A DNA stretch of 26,578 bases, taken from positions 1 to 26,578 of the IMG/VR virus record IMGVR_UViG_3300036761_000568. The stretch is one strand, 5' to 3'. The notes beneath the pieces were generated by a model, which searched no databases, was not told the origin of the DNA, and worked only from the letters and a program-made list of their open reading frames with translations. Origin of the DNA: a virus. Positions 1 to 4,573 of the stretch are shown piece by piece. Positions within the stretch are counted from its first letter, which is position 1. Every line of letters starts with the position of its first letter. Position numbers and translations under genes: made by a program.

Positions 1-153
1 AAATAGAACCCTGGACGTTTGAATAACCGCGAATTTCCCTAGATTGTTTTCGACGGTGGCAACATGGTTTGTAATCCATGAAATTGTGGCAAATACGATT
101 GACCCCCCCACCAACAATCCTACACATAAACCAAGTATCAACATGGTAAACAT
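1..153 (-). CDS. Small membrane protein, N-terminal part (runs off window)
   Basis: Fifty-one codons are visible before the window edge. The protein starts MFTMLILGLCVG and has one strongly hydrophobic segment at about residues 3-26 (LILGLCVGLLVGGSIVFATI), followed by a polar stretch (WITNHVATVENNLGKF) that could begin a coiled coil or an extracytoplasmic part. The ATG overlaps the TAA of the upstream RHH-like gene by one base (TAATG). A good ribosome binding site (GGAAGGTAAGATA) precedes it, so the two are probably co-translated. The family is not recognised. The single N-terminal helix could be a membrane anchor or an uncleaved signal; holin-like or partition-related roles are possible but unsupported. 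Confidence 0.6.
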   Translation of the reverse strand, partial: MFTMLILGLCVGLLVGGSIVFATISWITNHVATVENNLGKFAVIQTSRVLF

Positions 154-383
154 TATCTTACCTTCCTTCCGTTTCGAGAACGTTCCCTGTGCCCCTCGTA
201 TTCGTCGATGCAGCGTTCTATTACCGTTGCTAGGGAAACCCATTCCCCCCGTGTTCCCTGTTCGGTAATTCGGATTTCCGATTGTCCACGTTCATAAGCT
301 AGCGACATTTCTTCAGATAGTTTATCAAGTCTAGCCTTGAGACCTCTTGGAACGGATACCATGACTCTATTTTTTCCCGCCAT
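153..383 (-). CDS. Putative ribbon-helix-helix DNA-binding protein
   Basis: This 76-residue basic protein has a beta-strand-like start (NRVMVSVPRGLKARLDKL) followed by a helix, and a second helix near the end (SLATVIERCIDEYEGH). That is the pattern of MetJ/Arc/CopG ribbon-helix-helix regulators, in which the strand contacts the DNA major groove as a dimer. About 22 residues (AYERGQSEIRITEQGTRGEW) lie between the two helices, more than a minimal RHH, so the assignment is tentative. The ATG at 383 has a strong site (GAGGGGGGAAGAACA). The gene is immediately downstream of a 600-bp non-coding tract with a 9-bp tandem array and 21-bp iterons. RHH proteins of the Omega and ParR types bind such direct-repeat arrays, so autoregulation or partition is a reasonable inference. 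Confidence 0.55.
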   Translation of the reverse strand: MAGKNRVMVSVPRGLKARLDKLSEEMSLAYERGQSEIRITEQGTRGEWVSLATVIERCIDEYEGHRERSRNGRKVR

Positions 384-455
384 TGTTCTTCCCCCCTCGT
401 TGTTGTTATCGTGCCAGTGGATTCTACTCTATATATTCGCCACATGTATACACCC

Positions 456-586
456 CCTGACAATAATTCTAGAAATTTTGCCTAATATTTTACGGGTGTA
501 ATCCTGACAACGAAATCGGTTGACGGAACAGGGGGTGGGAAATCAGGTGGGAATCGGGTAATGTGGTTAACGGTTGCCTAATATTT
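456..586. repeat. Short direct repeats upstream of the RHH-like gene
   Basis: Two pairs of exact direct repeats lie between the RHH-like gene and the 9-bp array. CCTGACAA occurs at 456-463 and 503-510, 47 bp apart. TTGCCTAATATTT occurs at 478-490 and 574-586, 96 bp apart. The second CCTGACAA contains the proposed -35 box, and the first TTGCCTAATATTT contains the proposed -10 box of the leftward promoter. The repeats are therefore placed where an operator would be. TTGCCTA also matches the start of the adjacent 9-bp units. Confidence 0.5.
482..510 (-). promoter_or_regulatory. Candidate leftward promoter for the RHH-like gene
   Basis: On the minus strand TTGTCA (510-505) is followed after exactly 17 bp by TATTAG (487-482). 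This is a reasonable but imperfect sigma70-type promoter (5/6 and 4/6 matches). It would give a leader of about 95 bases before the ATG at 383. No other gene reads into this start from nearby, so some promoter is expected here. Confidence 0.4.
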
Positions 587-592
587 GGGCAA

Positions 593-772
593 TTGCCTAG
601 CTTGCCTAGCTTACCTAGATTGCCTAGTTTACCTAGCTTACCTAGTTTGCCTATTTACCCTAACTTGCCCAGTTTGCCTATTTTGCCTATCTTGTCCATT
701 TTGCCTAGATTACCCATTTTACCCAGTTTGCCCAGTTTGCCTATTTTACCCAGTTTGCCCATTTTGCCCAAA
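593..772. repeat. Tandem array of twenty 9-bp units (TTRCCYAKN)
   Basis: Twenty unspaced 9-bp units run without a break from 593 to 772, with consensus TTGCCTAGT. Positions 1, 2, 4, 5 and 7 are almost invariant. Position 3 alternates G/A, position 6 T/C, and positions 8-9 vary. One irregular unit (TACCCTAAC) sits at 656-664. Read rightward in one frame the array gives Leu-Pro-Ser/Ile repeats behind a GTG at 563; read leftward it gives Gly-Lys-Leu/Ile/Met triplets that are broken by a TAA. Most changes are transitions that are silent in both readings, so the pattern does not prove coding. The array lies in the otherwise gene-free stretch 384-1006 and is best regarded as a protein-binding or origin-like array. 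Confidence 0.85.
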
Positions 773-833
773 TTAACATTGGTGCGGCCACGGTTTTAGA
801 CCGTTTAGTTCCGGCATATTACCGAAGTTCTGA

Positions 834-1206
834 GGGGATAGACAGAAAATCAGAGGGGATAGACAGAAATTCTGAGGGGATAGACAGTGGGATAGACCAG
901 GGGATAGACAGAAATTCTGAGGGGATAGACAGAAAATCCCCCGGTGACCTTTCAGCCGCCGGGGGATAGAGGGAATAGAGCGATGAGAATTCTAAGGGGA
1001 TAGACGTTACTTCCGCTTGCCAGTTTTCTGGGAAGAAGAGGATCGTCCTTGCTGATGAGTGATCGTACCCAGGGGCTTGCCGTACTGACCTCGGATGACG
1101 GTGCGGTTGTGCCGCGTGGTGGTCGTGGCTACCGGCTTACCATACTGACCTCGGATCGTGGATCGTTTGGCTTGCTCCCCCGCGTTGAGGTTCCAGGGGG
1201 ATAGAC
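834..1206. repeat. Iteron family GGGGATAGAC, mostly 21-bp spaced
   Basis: The 10-mer GGGGATAGAC, or a one-base variant, starts at 834, 855, 876, 888, 900, 921, 962, 996 and 1197. Spacings are 21, 21, 12, 12, 21, 41, 34 and 201 bp. Several copies are joined by the short palindrome CAGAAATTCTG, giving a 21-bp composite unit of about two helical turns. The spacing resembles plasmid and phage origin iterons. The 21-bp unit equals seven codons, and one rightward frame stays open across it (EGIDRNS repeats), but that frame has no start codon. The last copy lies inside the signal-peptide codons of the next gene. Confidence 0.85.
932..965 (-). terminator. Candidate leftward terminator of the accessory operon
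   Basis: The perfect inverted repeat CCCCCGG (938-944) / CCGGGGG (959-965) has a 14-base loop. On the minus strand it is followed by ATTTTCT. It lies about 40 bases downstream of the stop of the secreted-peptide gene, where the leftward accessory operon should end. The T-run is short, so termination may be weak. It sits between two iteron copies and replaces part of the regular 21-bp spacing. Confidence 0.45.
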
Positions 1207-1240
1207 AGAGAATCACGAGAATAATGAGAAGCTTTTTCAC
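1007..1240 (-). CDS. Small secreted protein with duplicated IRGQYGKP motif
   Basis: The 77-residue product has a classic signal peptide: MKK, then a hydrophobic core (LLIILVILCLSP), then a likely signal peptidase I site after LNA, residue 20. The mature part is short, basic and rich in Ser/Thr. It contains two copies of a TxIRGQYGKPxxTxT module at about residues 27-40 and 47-60, and ends in a Ser/Lys/Arg tail. The start is GTG at 1240, preceded by AGAAGGGAA. It is the last gene of the leftward accessory operon. No family is recognised; the repeats suggest a binding peptide or a substrate for processing. One copy of the intergenic iteron overlaps the codons for CLSP in the signal peptide. Confidence 0.65.
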   Translation of the reverse strand: MKKLLIILVILCLSPWNLNAGEQAKRSTIRGQYGKPVATTTTRHNRTVIRGQYGKPLGTITHQQGRSSSSQKTGKRK

Positions 1241-1255
1241 AATGGGTTCCCTTCT

Positions 1256-1498
1256 TTAGAGTTCTTTACCACAGAATGGACAGTAGGATGGGACGATAGA
1301 GCTAGCCTTCTCCTTGTTACGTTTCTTCTCGATGAGTTCAGTCTCAACGGAGAGTGTAACCATAAATGCCAGTTGACTGGAATTCATTGCCCCCACGCGG
1401 AACTTGCGAGCAAGTTGGGTATTATATGGAGCTAATAGCTCGTCTACCCGGTCCCAACACTCGTTTGAGTGAGTCTCTTTTTGTTTTGGTTTTGACAT
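1256..1498 (-). CDS. Small protein with C-terminal CPFCGKEL zinc-knuckle motif
   Basis: The gene encodes 80 residues from the ATG at 1498 (MSKPKQKETHSNE). The body is mostly helical and charged. The last residues are YCPFCGKEL, a CxxCG knuckle seen at the ends of many phage and bacterial zinc-ribbon proteins; with only two cysteines it would need to dimerise or use other ligands. An in-frame GTG at 1534 has no visible ribosome binding site, so the ATG is preferred, although its own site (AAAGGTC) is also weak. The first 77 bases overlap the end of the upstream zinc-ribbon gene in another frame. A start further in, at the internal Met near residue 37 (MNSSQLAF), would remove the overlap. Function is unknown. 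Confidence 0.5.
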   Translation of the reverse strand: MSKPKQKETHSNECWDRVDELLAPYNTQLARKFRVGAMNSSQLAFMVTLSVETELIEKKRNKEKASSIVPSYCPFCGKEL

Positions 1499-1664
1499 AT
1501 TTTCTTTTGACCTTTTGTTGATCCCGCTTCTCACGAATTTCTAAACAGCATTGGCGGATCTCTTCTTTATCTGGGGCACTGGTGGCAGCGGTGTTACCAC
1601 AGATGTGGCAGATACCAAACCAGATGTGGCGTTCCTGTCCACATTTGTTACAGACTAGGTACAC
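1422..1664 (-). CDS. Small N-terminal zinc-ribbon protein
   Basis: An 80-residue protein opens with a four-cysteine zinc ribbon: C5 and C8 in CNKCG, C19 and C22 in CHICG. A very basic helical tail follows (KRKYVKTKTKRDSLKR). The start is GTG at 1664 with AGGAG eight bases upstream, and it overlaps the end of the preceding gene by ten bases. The basic tail and zinc ribbon suggest binding to nucleic acid or to a host protein such as RNA polymerase, but no family is recognised. The last 25 residues are encoded in a 77-base overlap with the next gene, so either this C-terminus or the next start may be misjudged. Confidence 0.6.
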   Translation of the reverse strand: MYLVCNKCGQERHIWFGICHICGNTAATSAPDKEEIRQCCLEIREKRDQQKVKRKYVKTKTKRDSLKRVLGPGRRAISSI

Positions 1665-1822
1665 GTCTTGTGCTCCTGGTAGAAGATGTAGCGTTGAGCA
1701 GAAGTATCAGCGAAGATAGAGCGTTTACAATGTGTACAGCGGACTACAATGTGTAACCCTTTCTGTTTCATTTCGATGTGTAGGCATTCATTGGGGCAGC
1801 CGTACCATTGCCAGTTATTCAT
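1655..1822 (-). CDS. Small four-cysteine zinc-binding protein
   Basis: The product has 55 residues from the ATG at 1822, with GAGGG nine bases upstream. The cysteines are paired as C9/C13 (GCPNEC) and C29/C32 (CTHC), with a final Cys near the C-terminus (HKTCT). This is consistent with one treble-clef or zinc-ribbon fold. The ATG follows the stop of the upstream coiled-coil gene by one base (TGAAATG), so translation is coupled. It is one of three consecutive zinc-binding miniproteins in this operon. No specific function can be assigned. Confidence 0.6.
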   Translation of the reverse strand: MNNWQWYGCPNECLHIEMKQKGLHIVVRCTHCKRSIFADTSAQRYIFYQEHKTCT

Positions 1823-1823
1823 T

Positions 1824-2123
1824 TCAGCTACCCTCGTAGAACTGATTAACAACTTCGTCTATGTTCAGGATGCCACGCTGCTCTAATTCCTTCACGCGAG
1901 CCTCGGCCGCCGCCAGCTTGGCTTGCAACGACTCGATTTCCATTTGCCGCTGAAACACAATGGTATGCACAGCCACGCCCCCTGATTTCTCAAACCATTC
2001 GATGCGAGCCTCAGCCGCCGCGAGCCGCTGTTGCAACCACTCTACGTACTGATGCTTGTACGCATCGCTGCCAACGTCACCAGCGTAAATGCGAAACAAC
2101 TTGTCCTTTGGGTAGTCTGTCAT
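1824..2123 (-). CDS. Coiled-coil protein of the LAAAEA family (copy 4)
   Basis: The gene encodes 99 residues from the ATG at 2123, which has a textbook site (GAAGGAGGTGCTGGG); the longer open frame upstream belongs to the neighbouring gene. After a short N-terminal region (MTDYPKDKLFRIYAGDVG) the protein is dominated by two heptad-like segments, LQQRLAAAEARIEWFE and LQAKLAAAEARVKELE, separated by about 20 residues. It overlaps the previous gene by the ATGA junction. It belongs to a tandem set of four genes (1824-3016) that share the LAAAEA segment but little else. The product is likely an oligomeric coiled coil in the cytoplasm. Function is unknown. Confidence 0.65.
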   Translation of the reverse strand: MTDYPKDKLFRIYAGDVGSDAYKHQYVEWLQQRLAAAEARIEWFEKSGGVAVHTIVFQRQMEIESLQAKLAAAEARVKELEQRGILNIDEVVNQFYEGS

Positions 2124-2407
2124 CCCAGCACCTCCTTCGCTCGCTGATACCACTCGGCGAAACCACAATCGCATTTTGCGCGAACCCGGTCGGTCGACCA
2201 CTTGACCGGCAAAACACAAGCAGCAGAGTGATCGGCATAGTCGTCAATCGCCTCCCGCAGCATTGCCTCAGCCGCCGCGAGCCGCTGCTCTAGATCCAAG
2301 TACGCCACCGCTGTGGCAACCGCATGATCTGTCGATTGATGCGGATCACCCAGGCCCACTTGTATGTAGTTTTCGACGATCCGTTTAGCGTGTTCGTGTG
2401 GTGTCAC
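2120..2407 (-). CDS. Coiled-coil protein of the LAAAEA family (copy 3)
   Basis: A 95-residue protein starts at GTG 2407 (site AAGGAGGTGACGAA), which overlaps the upstream stop as GTGA. The N-terminal half looks like a helical domain (MTPHEHAKRIVENYIQVGLG). The single LEQRLAAAEAMLREAIDDYA segment follows, then Cys-containing sequence (AKCDCGFAEW) and the C-terminal WYQRAKEVLG. The ending W-x2-(R/K)-AKE is shared with the two preceding genes of the set (WLDKAKEVTK, WEERAKG). The short RLAAAEA-to-AKE arrangement therefore defines a recognisable module. Function is unknown. Confidence 0.65.
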   Translation of the reverse strand: MTPHEHAKRIVENYIQVGLGDPHQSTDHAVATAVAYLDLEQRLAAAEAMLREAIDDYADHSAACVLPVKWSTDRVRAKCDCGFAEWYQRAKEVLG

Positions 2408-2676
2408 TTCGTCACCTCCTTCGCTTTATCCAGCCAGTGGGCGTTCATCTCACAATGAAAAGTTCCGTCGAACCACTCGCCACACTCCACAGCCCCCCGC
2501 AGCAACGCAGTGGCCGCCGACAGCTTGTTCTCTAGTCTCTCAGCTCGCATTCGCCCCAATTCAGAATTGCACTCGAAACCAACTAGTTTTTCCTCGGCCG
2601 CCGTGAGCCGCTTGCGGAGTTCTTCGTTTTCCGCAACCAACTGCTCCCGTGATTCGGCTTCACTCATATTCGTCAC
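2404..2676 (-). CDS. Coiled-coil protein of the LAAAEA family (copy 2)
   Basis: Ninety residues are predicted from GTG 2676, chosen because AAAGGAG lies six bases upstream; the ATG at 2667 (MSEAESREQ) is the alternative but is about 15 bases from that site. The protein is a heptad-rich coiled coil (LVAENEELRKRLTAAEEKL), with a second degenerate copy (LENKLSAATALLRGAVE). It then has a short Cys/His-containing stretch (GEWFDGTFHCEMNAHW) and the family ending WLDKAKEVTK. It overlaps both neighbours. The Cys/His stretch occurs at the place where the related downstream copy carries CDCGF, so a metal site formed by the partner proteins is possible but unproven. Confidence 0.6.
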   Translation of the reverse strand: MTNMSEAESREQLVAENEELRKRLTAAEEKLVGFECNSELGRMRAERLENKLSAATALLRGAVECGEWFDGTFHCEMNAHWLDKAKEVTK

Positions 2677-3016
2677 CGCACGCTCCTTTCGCTCGTTCTT
2701 CCCAAGAATCCCATTGGTCCAGATCCATCCCCTGGCACGCCTCCTGCAGCAACGCCTCGGCCGCTGCGAGCCGCTGCAATCGCTGCTGTAACCAGTCGCG
2801 GAAACGTCCATCCCGGTGCGGCCAATCAGTTTCGTTGTCGTCGTCCACGAGTGATTCGTAATACGAAATCTCGTGATGTAGTTGCTCGTTCTCGGCCTCA
2901 GCCGCCGCCAGCCGCTGCTGCTGCTGCTCCTCGATCATCTCGTTCGCTTGCCTGAGGGTCTCCGCTTGTCTCGCGACTAGTTTCTTCAACTCGCCAAGTC
3001 GTGCATGTTTCTTCAT
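2660..3016 (-). CDS. Coiled-coil protein of the LAAAEA family (copy 1)
   Basis: The gene encodes 118 residues from the ATG at 3016, with GAGGAG ten bases upstream. The N-terminal half is one long coiled coil (LGELKKLVARQAETLRQANE), including a poly-Gln step and QQRLAAAEAENEQL. It then has an acidic linker (VDDDNETDWPHRDGRF), a second LQRLAAAEALLQEACQ segment and a tail with WEERAKG. It is the first and longest of the four tandem coiled-coil genes. No enzyme motif is visible. A scaffold or oligomerising decoy protein is a guess; the sequence supports only a coiled coil. Confidence 0.6.
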   Translation of the reverse strand: MKKHARLGELKKLVARQAETLRQANEMIEEQQQQRLAAAEAENEQLHHEISYYESLVDDDNETDWPHRDGRFRDWLQQRLQRLAAAEALLQEACQGMDLDQWDSWEERAKGACGDEYE

Positions 3017-3017
3017 T

Positions 3018-3233
3018 TTAAGATAGCTCCTCAATCTCTAGGAGTTCCTCCTCAATGCGGTAGACCCATTCCTCCTGATCAGCTAGCTTGAGTAAGTAGC
3101 AGGGACCTTTGCGTTTGGTCCGTTCCGGGGGTGCCGGGTCGATACCGACAATCCTCCCACGTTGAGGTGGATTCCGGGGTTTGTCTTTGTCGATGAATGT
3201 GACGGTGTTGCCAATCTCGAAGACAGGTGTCAT
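3018..3233 (-). CDS. Small SH3-like (KOW-type) domain protein
   Basis: The 71-residue product from the ATG at 3233 begins MTPVFEIGNTVTFIDKD. It has the strand pattern of a small SH3-like barrel: a hydrophobic IGNTVTF strand, a GRIVGID turn, a variable loop (PAPPERTKRKGP), a YLLKL strand and an acidic C-terminal helix (EEELLEIEELS). Similar IGDxVxxxxxG(R/T)I sequences occur in DNA- or RNA-associated barrels, and a related barrel appears twice in the candidate ssDNA-binding protein of this phage. A second ATG at 3242 is possible. The much longer open frame upstream overlaps a better membrane-protein gene and is not used. Confidence 0.55.
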   Translation of the reverse strand: MTPVFEIGNTVTFIDKDKPRNPPQRGRIVGIDPAPPERTKRKGPCYLLKLADQEEWVYRIEEELLEIEELS

Positions 3234-3258
3234 ATACCTCATCCTGAAAAACGAGAAT

Positions 3259-3558
3259 TTACTCGGCAGACGACCGCCGTGACCATTCGAGTAATTCCAA
3301 CGCATCTTCTTTGGCCTCCTCCTTGGAGGTGAACCCAAACTCAGTGAGGAATTGTTCCTCCATAGCTGCCAGTCCGGCAGCCGTACCATTTTGGTATTGC
3401 CGGTCTGTGTAAATTTTACCGGTGAAGAAACCAAAAGTAAATATGATTCCGGCTGTTGCCACTAGGAAGGAGGCAAGTACAGCGGTTGCTATGCCCACTT
3501 CGTTTACTTTCTTTGGAATGTAAGCTTGTGGGGGAACTGGTTTTAGGGGAATGGGCAT
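3259..3558 (-). CDS. Small single-pass membrane protein
   Basis: Ninety-nine residues are encoded, with a proline-rich cytoplasmic-looking start (MPIPLKPVPPQAYIPKK), one long hydrophobic segment at about residues 21-46 (GIATAVLASFLVATAGIIFT), and a polar C-terminal region with an acidic helix (SKEEAKEDALELLEWSRR). The start ATG follows AAAGGATTAGAGAC. The family is not recognised. The arrangement could suit a membrane-anchored phage accessory protein; a holin is less likely, because only one segment is present and the gene sits among replication and accessory genes. Confidence 0.55.
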   Translation of the reverse strand: MPIPLKPVPPQAYIPKKVNEVGIATAVLASFLVATAGIIFTFGFFTGKIYTDRQYQNGTAAGLAAMEEQFLTEFGFTSKEEAKEDALELLEWSRRSSAE

Positions 3559-3596
3559 GTCTCTAATCCTTTGTGTGGGGTATTCCGAGAATAAAA

Positions 3597-3974
3597 CTAA
3601 ACTTCTTCTTTCTTTGTGTAAGTCGTTCCTCCTGCTGTTGCCGCTCTTTCCGCAGCTTCTTTAATCGCCTTCTTCCGAAGCTTGTCTGCTTGATTGCCTT
3701 TTCGATGTTTTTTCTCTCCATGGGGGAACTCCTGTTTGAAGGCTACTAAATCGGTAACAAATAAACGGAGGATACGAGCACATTCCTCATTGGTCTTGGC
3801 ATGAAGCCAAGCATCGTAAAGTGTGACGTAGAGTGGGTAGAAGTTTCGTTCAATATCTGTCTGTTCGCGGAACTGTTTGTTTTCTTTAAGAATTTGCTCC
3901 ATGATGTTGGCGGTTTCTTCCAGGGTCTGGTCGCCAATCATATTTTGTAGATGATGAATTCCGCTGTCTGACAT
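3597..3974 (-). CDS. Hypothetical helical protein with basic C-terminus
   Basis: The gene encodes 125 residues. It is largely helical, with an N-terminal part containing ETANIMEQILKENKQF, an aromatic central helix (FYPLYVTLYDAWLHAKTNEE) and a strongly basic Lys/Arg/Ala-rich tail (KHRKGNQADKLRKKAIKEAA). The ATG at 3974 lies one base from the stop of the nucleotidyltransferase gene, with GGAG upstream, so it is translated with that gene. No family is recognised. The basic tail suggests contact with nucleic acid, which is inference only. Confidence 0.55.
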   Translation of the reverse strand: MSDSGIHHLQNMIGDQTLEETANIMEQILKENKQFREQTDIERNFYPLYVTLYDAWLHAKTNEECARILRLFVTDLVAFKQEFPHGEKKHRKGNQADKLRKKAIKEAAERAATAGGTTYTKKEEV

Positions 3975-3975
3975 T

Positions 3976-4569
3976 CTAGAACTCCATGTTATAATTTTTC
4001 TTGAGGTGTGCTAGGAGAATTTGGAGGGACTTAGCAAAGAGTGTGGGGACGCCAATATCCTGCATATTGTAAGCCCACATTTGCATATCCTGGTCGTAGT
4101 AAAAACAATCCTTGCGGAGGATATGAAGAATGTGTTCGTAGGAGTAATCTCCATGATTGTTAATTGTCTTAATTTTATAGGCAGCGTTAACTGGTAAGAA
4201 GAATGGGTTACCCTCTTGAATGAAGACTAGATCAGGTTGGATACAGGAAATAAGTGTTTGTAACTCATCGGGTGCGTAGGGAATCACAGCAGCAACCATT
4301 TTATAGAAACCTATTAGAATTGACCTCTCAATCTCTGGGAAGAGAGGACTGCGACCAAAGGCTTCCAGGAGGGCACTGTCCCTCCAGATACCAACAATGA
4401 GTACATCACAACTTTCGGCTGCCATGCGGAGCATGTGGAGGTTGCCGGGATGCATAAATTCAAAGCGTCCAAATACGAAACCTATCTTGACTCCCTGTTT
4501 GTGAAATTGATCCATGACTTCCGTAAGTGTGGTGCTAACCTGGATACCCGTGCGTTGTGATGCGACCAT
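3976..4569 (-). CDS. HldE/RfaE C-terminal-like nucleotidyltransferase
   Basis: A 197-residue cytidylyltransferase-fold protein. The nucleotide-binding signature is FVFGRFEFMHPGNLHMLRMA (about 31-50), matching the family pattern GxFDxxHxGHxxLL, but the second catalytic His of HxGH is Asn43. The later pattern also fits the ADP-heptose synthase C-terminal type: a SALLEAFGRSPLFPEIERSI segment for the SVRxLKGxxRPxxxxEER region, VAAVIPY, then LISCIQPDLVFIQEGN for the PDLLVKGGD region. Known members join nucleoside triphosphates to sugar phosphates or small molecules. The ATG at 4569 has AAAGGATAGG upstream; the earlier TTG at 4587 is not used. It follows the primase gene directly. The substrate is unknown, and activity is uncertain because of the HPGN change. 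Confidence 0.7.
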   Translation of the reverse strand: MVASQRTGIQVSTTLTEVMDQFHKQGVKIGFVFGRFEFMHPGNLHMLRMAAESCDVLIVGIWRDSALLEAFGRSPLFPEIERSILIGFYKMVAAVIPYAPDELQTLISCIQPDLVFIQEGNPFFLPVNAAYKIKTINNHGDYSYEHILHILRKDCFYYDQDMQMWAYNMQDIGVPTLFAKSLQILLAHLKKNYNMEF

Positions 4570-4573
4570 GTTC

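Larger units (their letters stand above)
1900..2917 (+). repeat. Dispersed 21-23 bp repeat encoding the LAAAEA motif
   Basis: Seven related copies are read here on the plus strand, with core GCCGCCGCSAGCCGCTG. They lie at 1900-1920, 2008-2030, 2265-2287, 2510-2527, 2591-2614, 2754-2776 and 2895-2917. All fall inside the four small coiled-coil genes and encode, on the minus strand, the (Q/K)RLAAAEA segment in the same frame. The DNA identity (for example 2008-2030 and 2265-2287, which are identical) exceeds what the rest of these proteins share. This indicates either recent duplication or gene conversion, or spread of a short coding module. Confidence 0.8.

Noticed and set aside
563-799. Rightward reading frame giving about twenty Leu-Pro-Ser/Ile repeats
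   Set aside because: No convincing start signal (GTG with a weak site); two of the three forward frames are open across the same repeat as a by-product of its 9-bp period. Kept as a repeat, not a gene.
710-967. Rightward frame with EGIDRNS heptapeptide repeats across the 21-bp iterons
   Set aside because: The frame has no ATG, GTG or TTG in the open stretch, so it cannot be started normally.
593-1006. Possible CRISPR array
   Set aside because: The units are adjacent 9-mers or 21-bp-spaced iterons with no unique 30-bp spacers, and no cas genes are present; the Cas4-like nuclease belongs to the phage recombination set.
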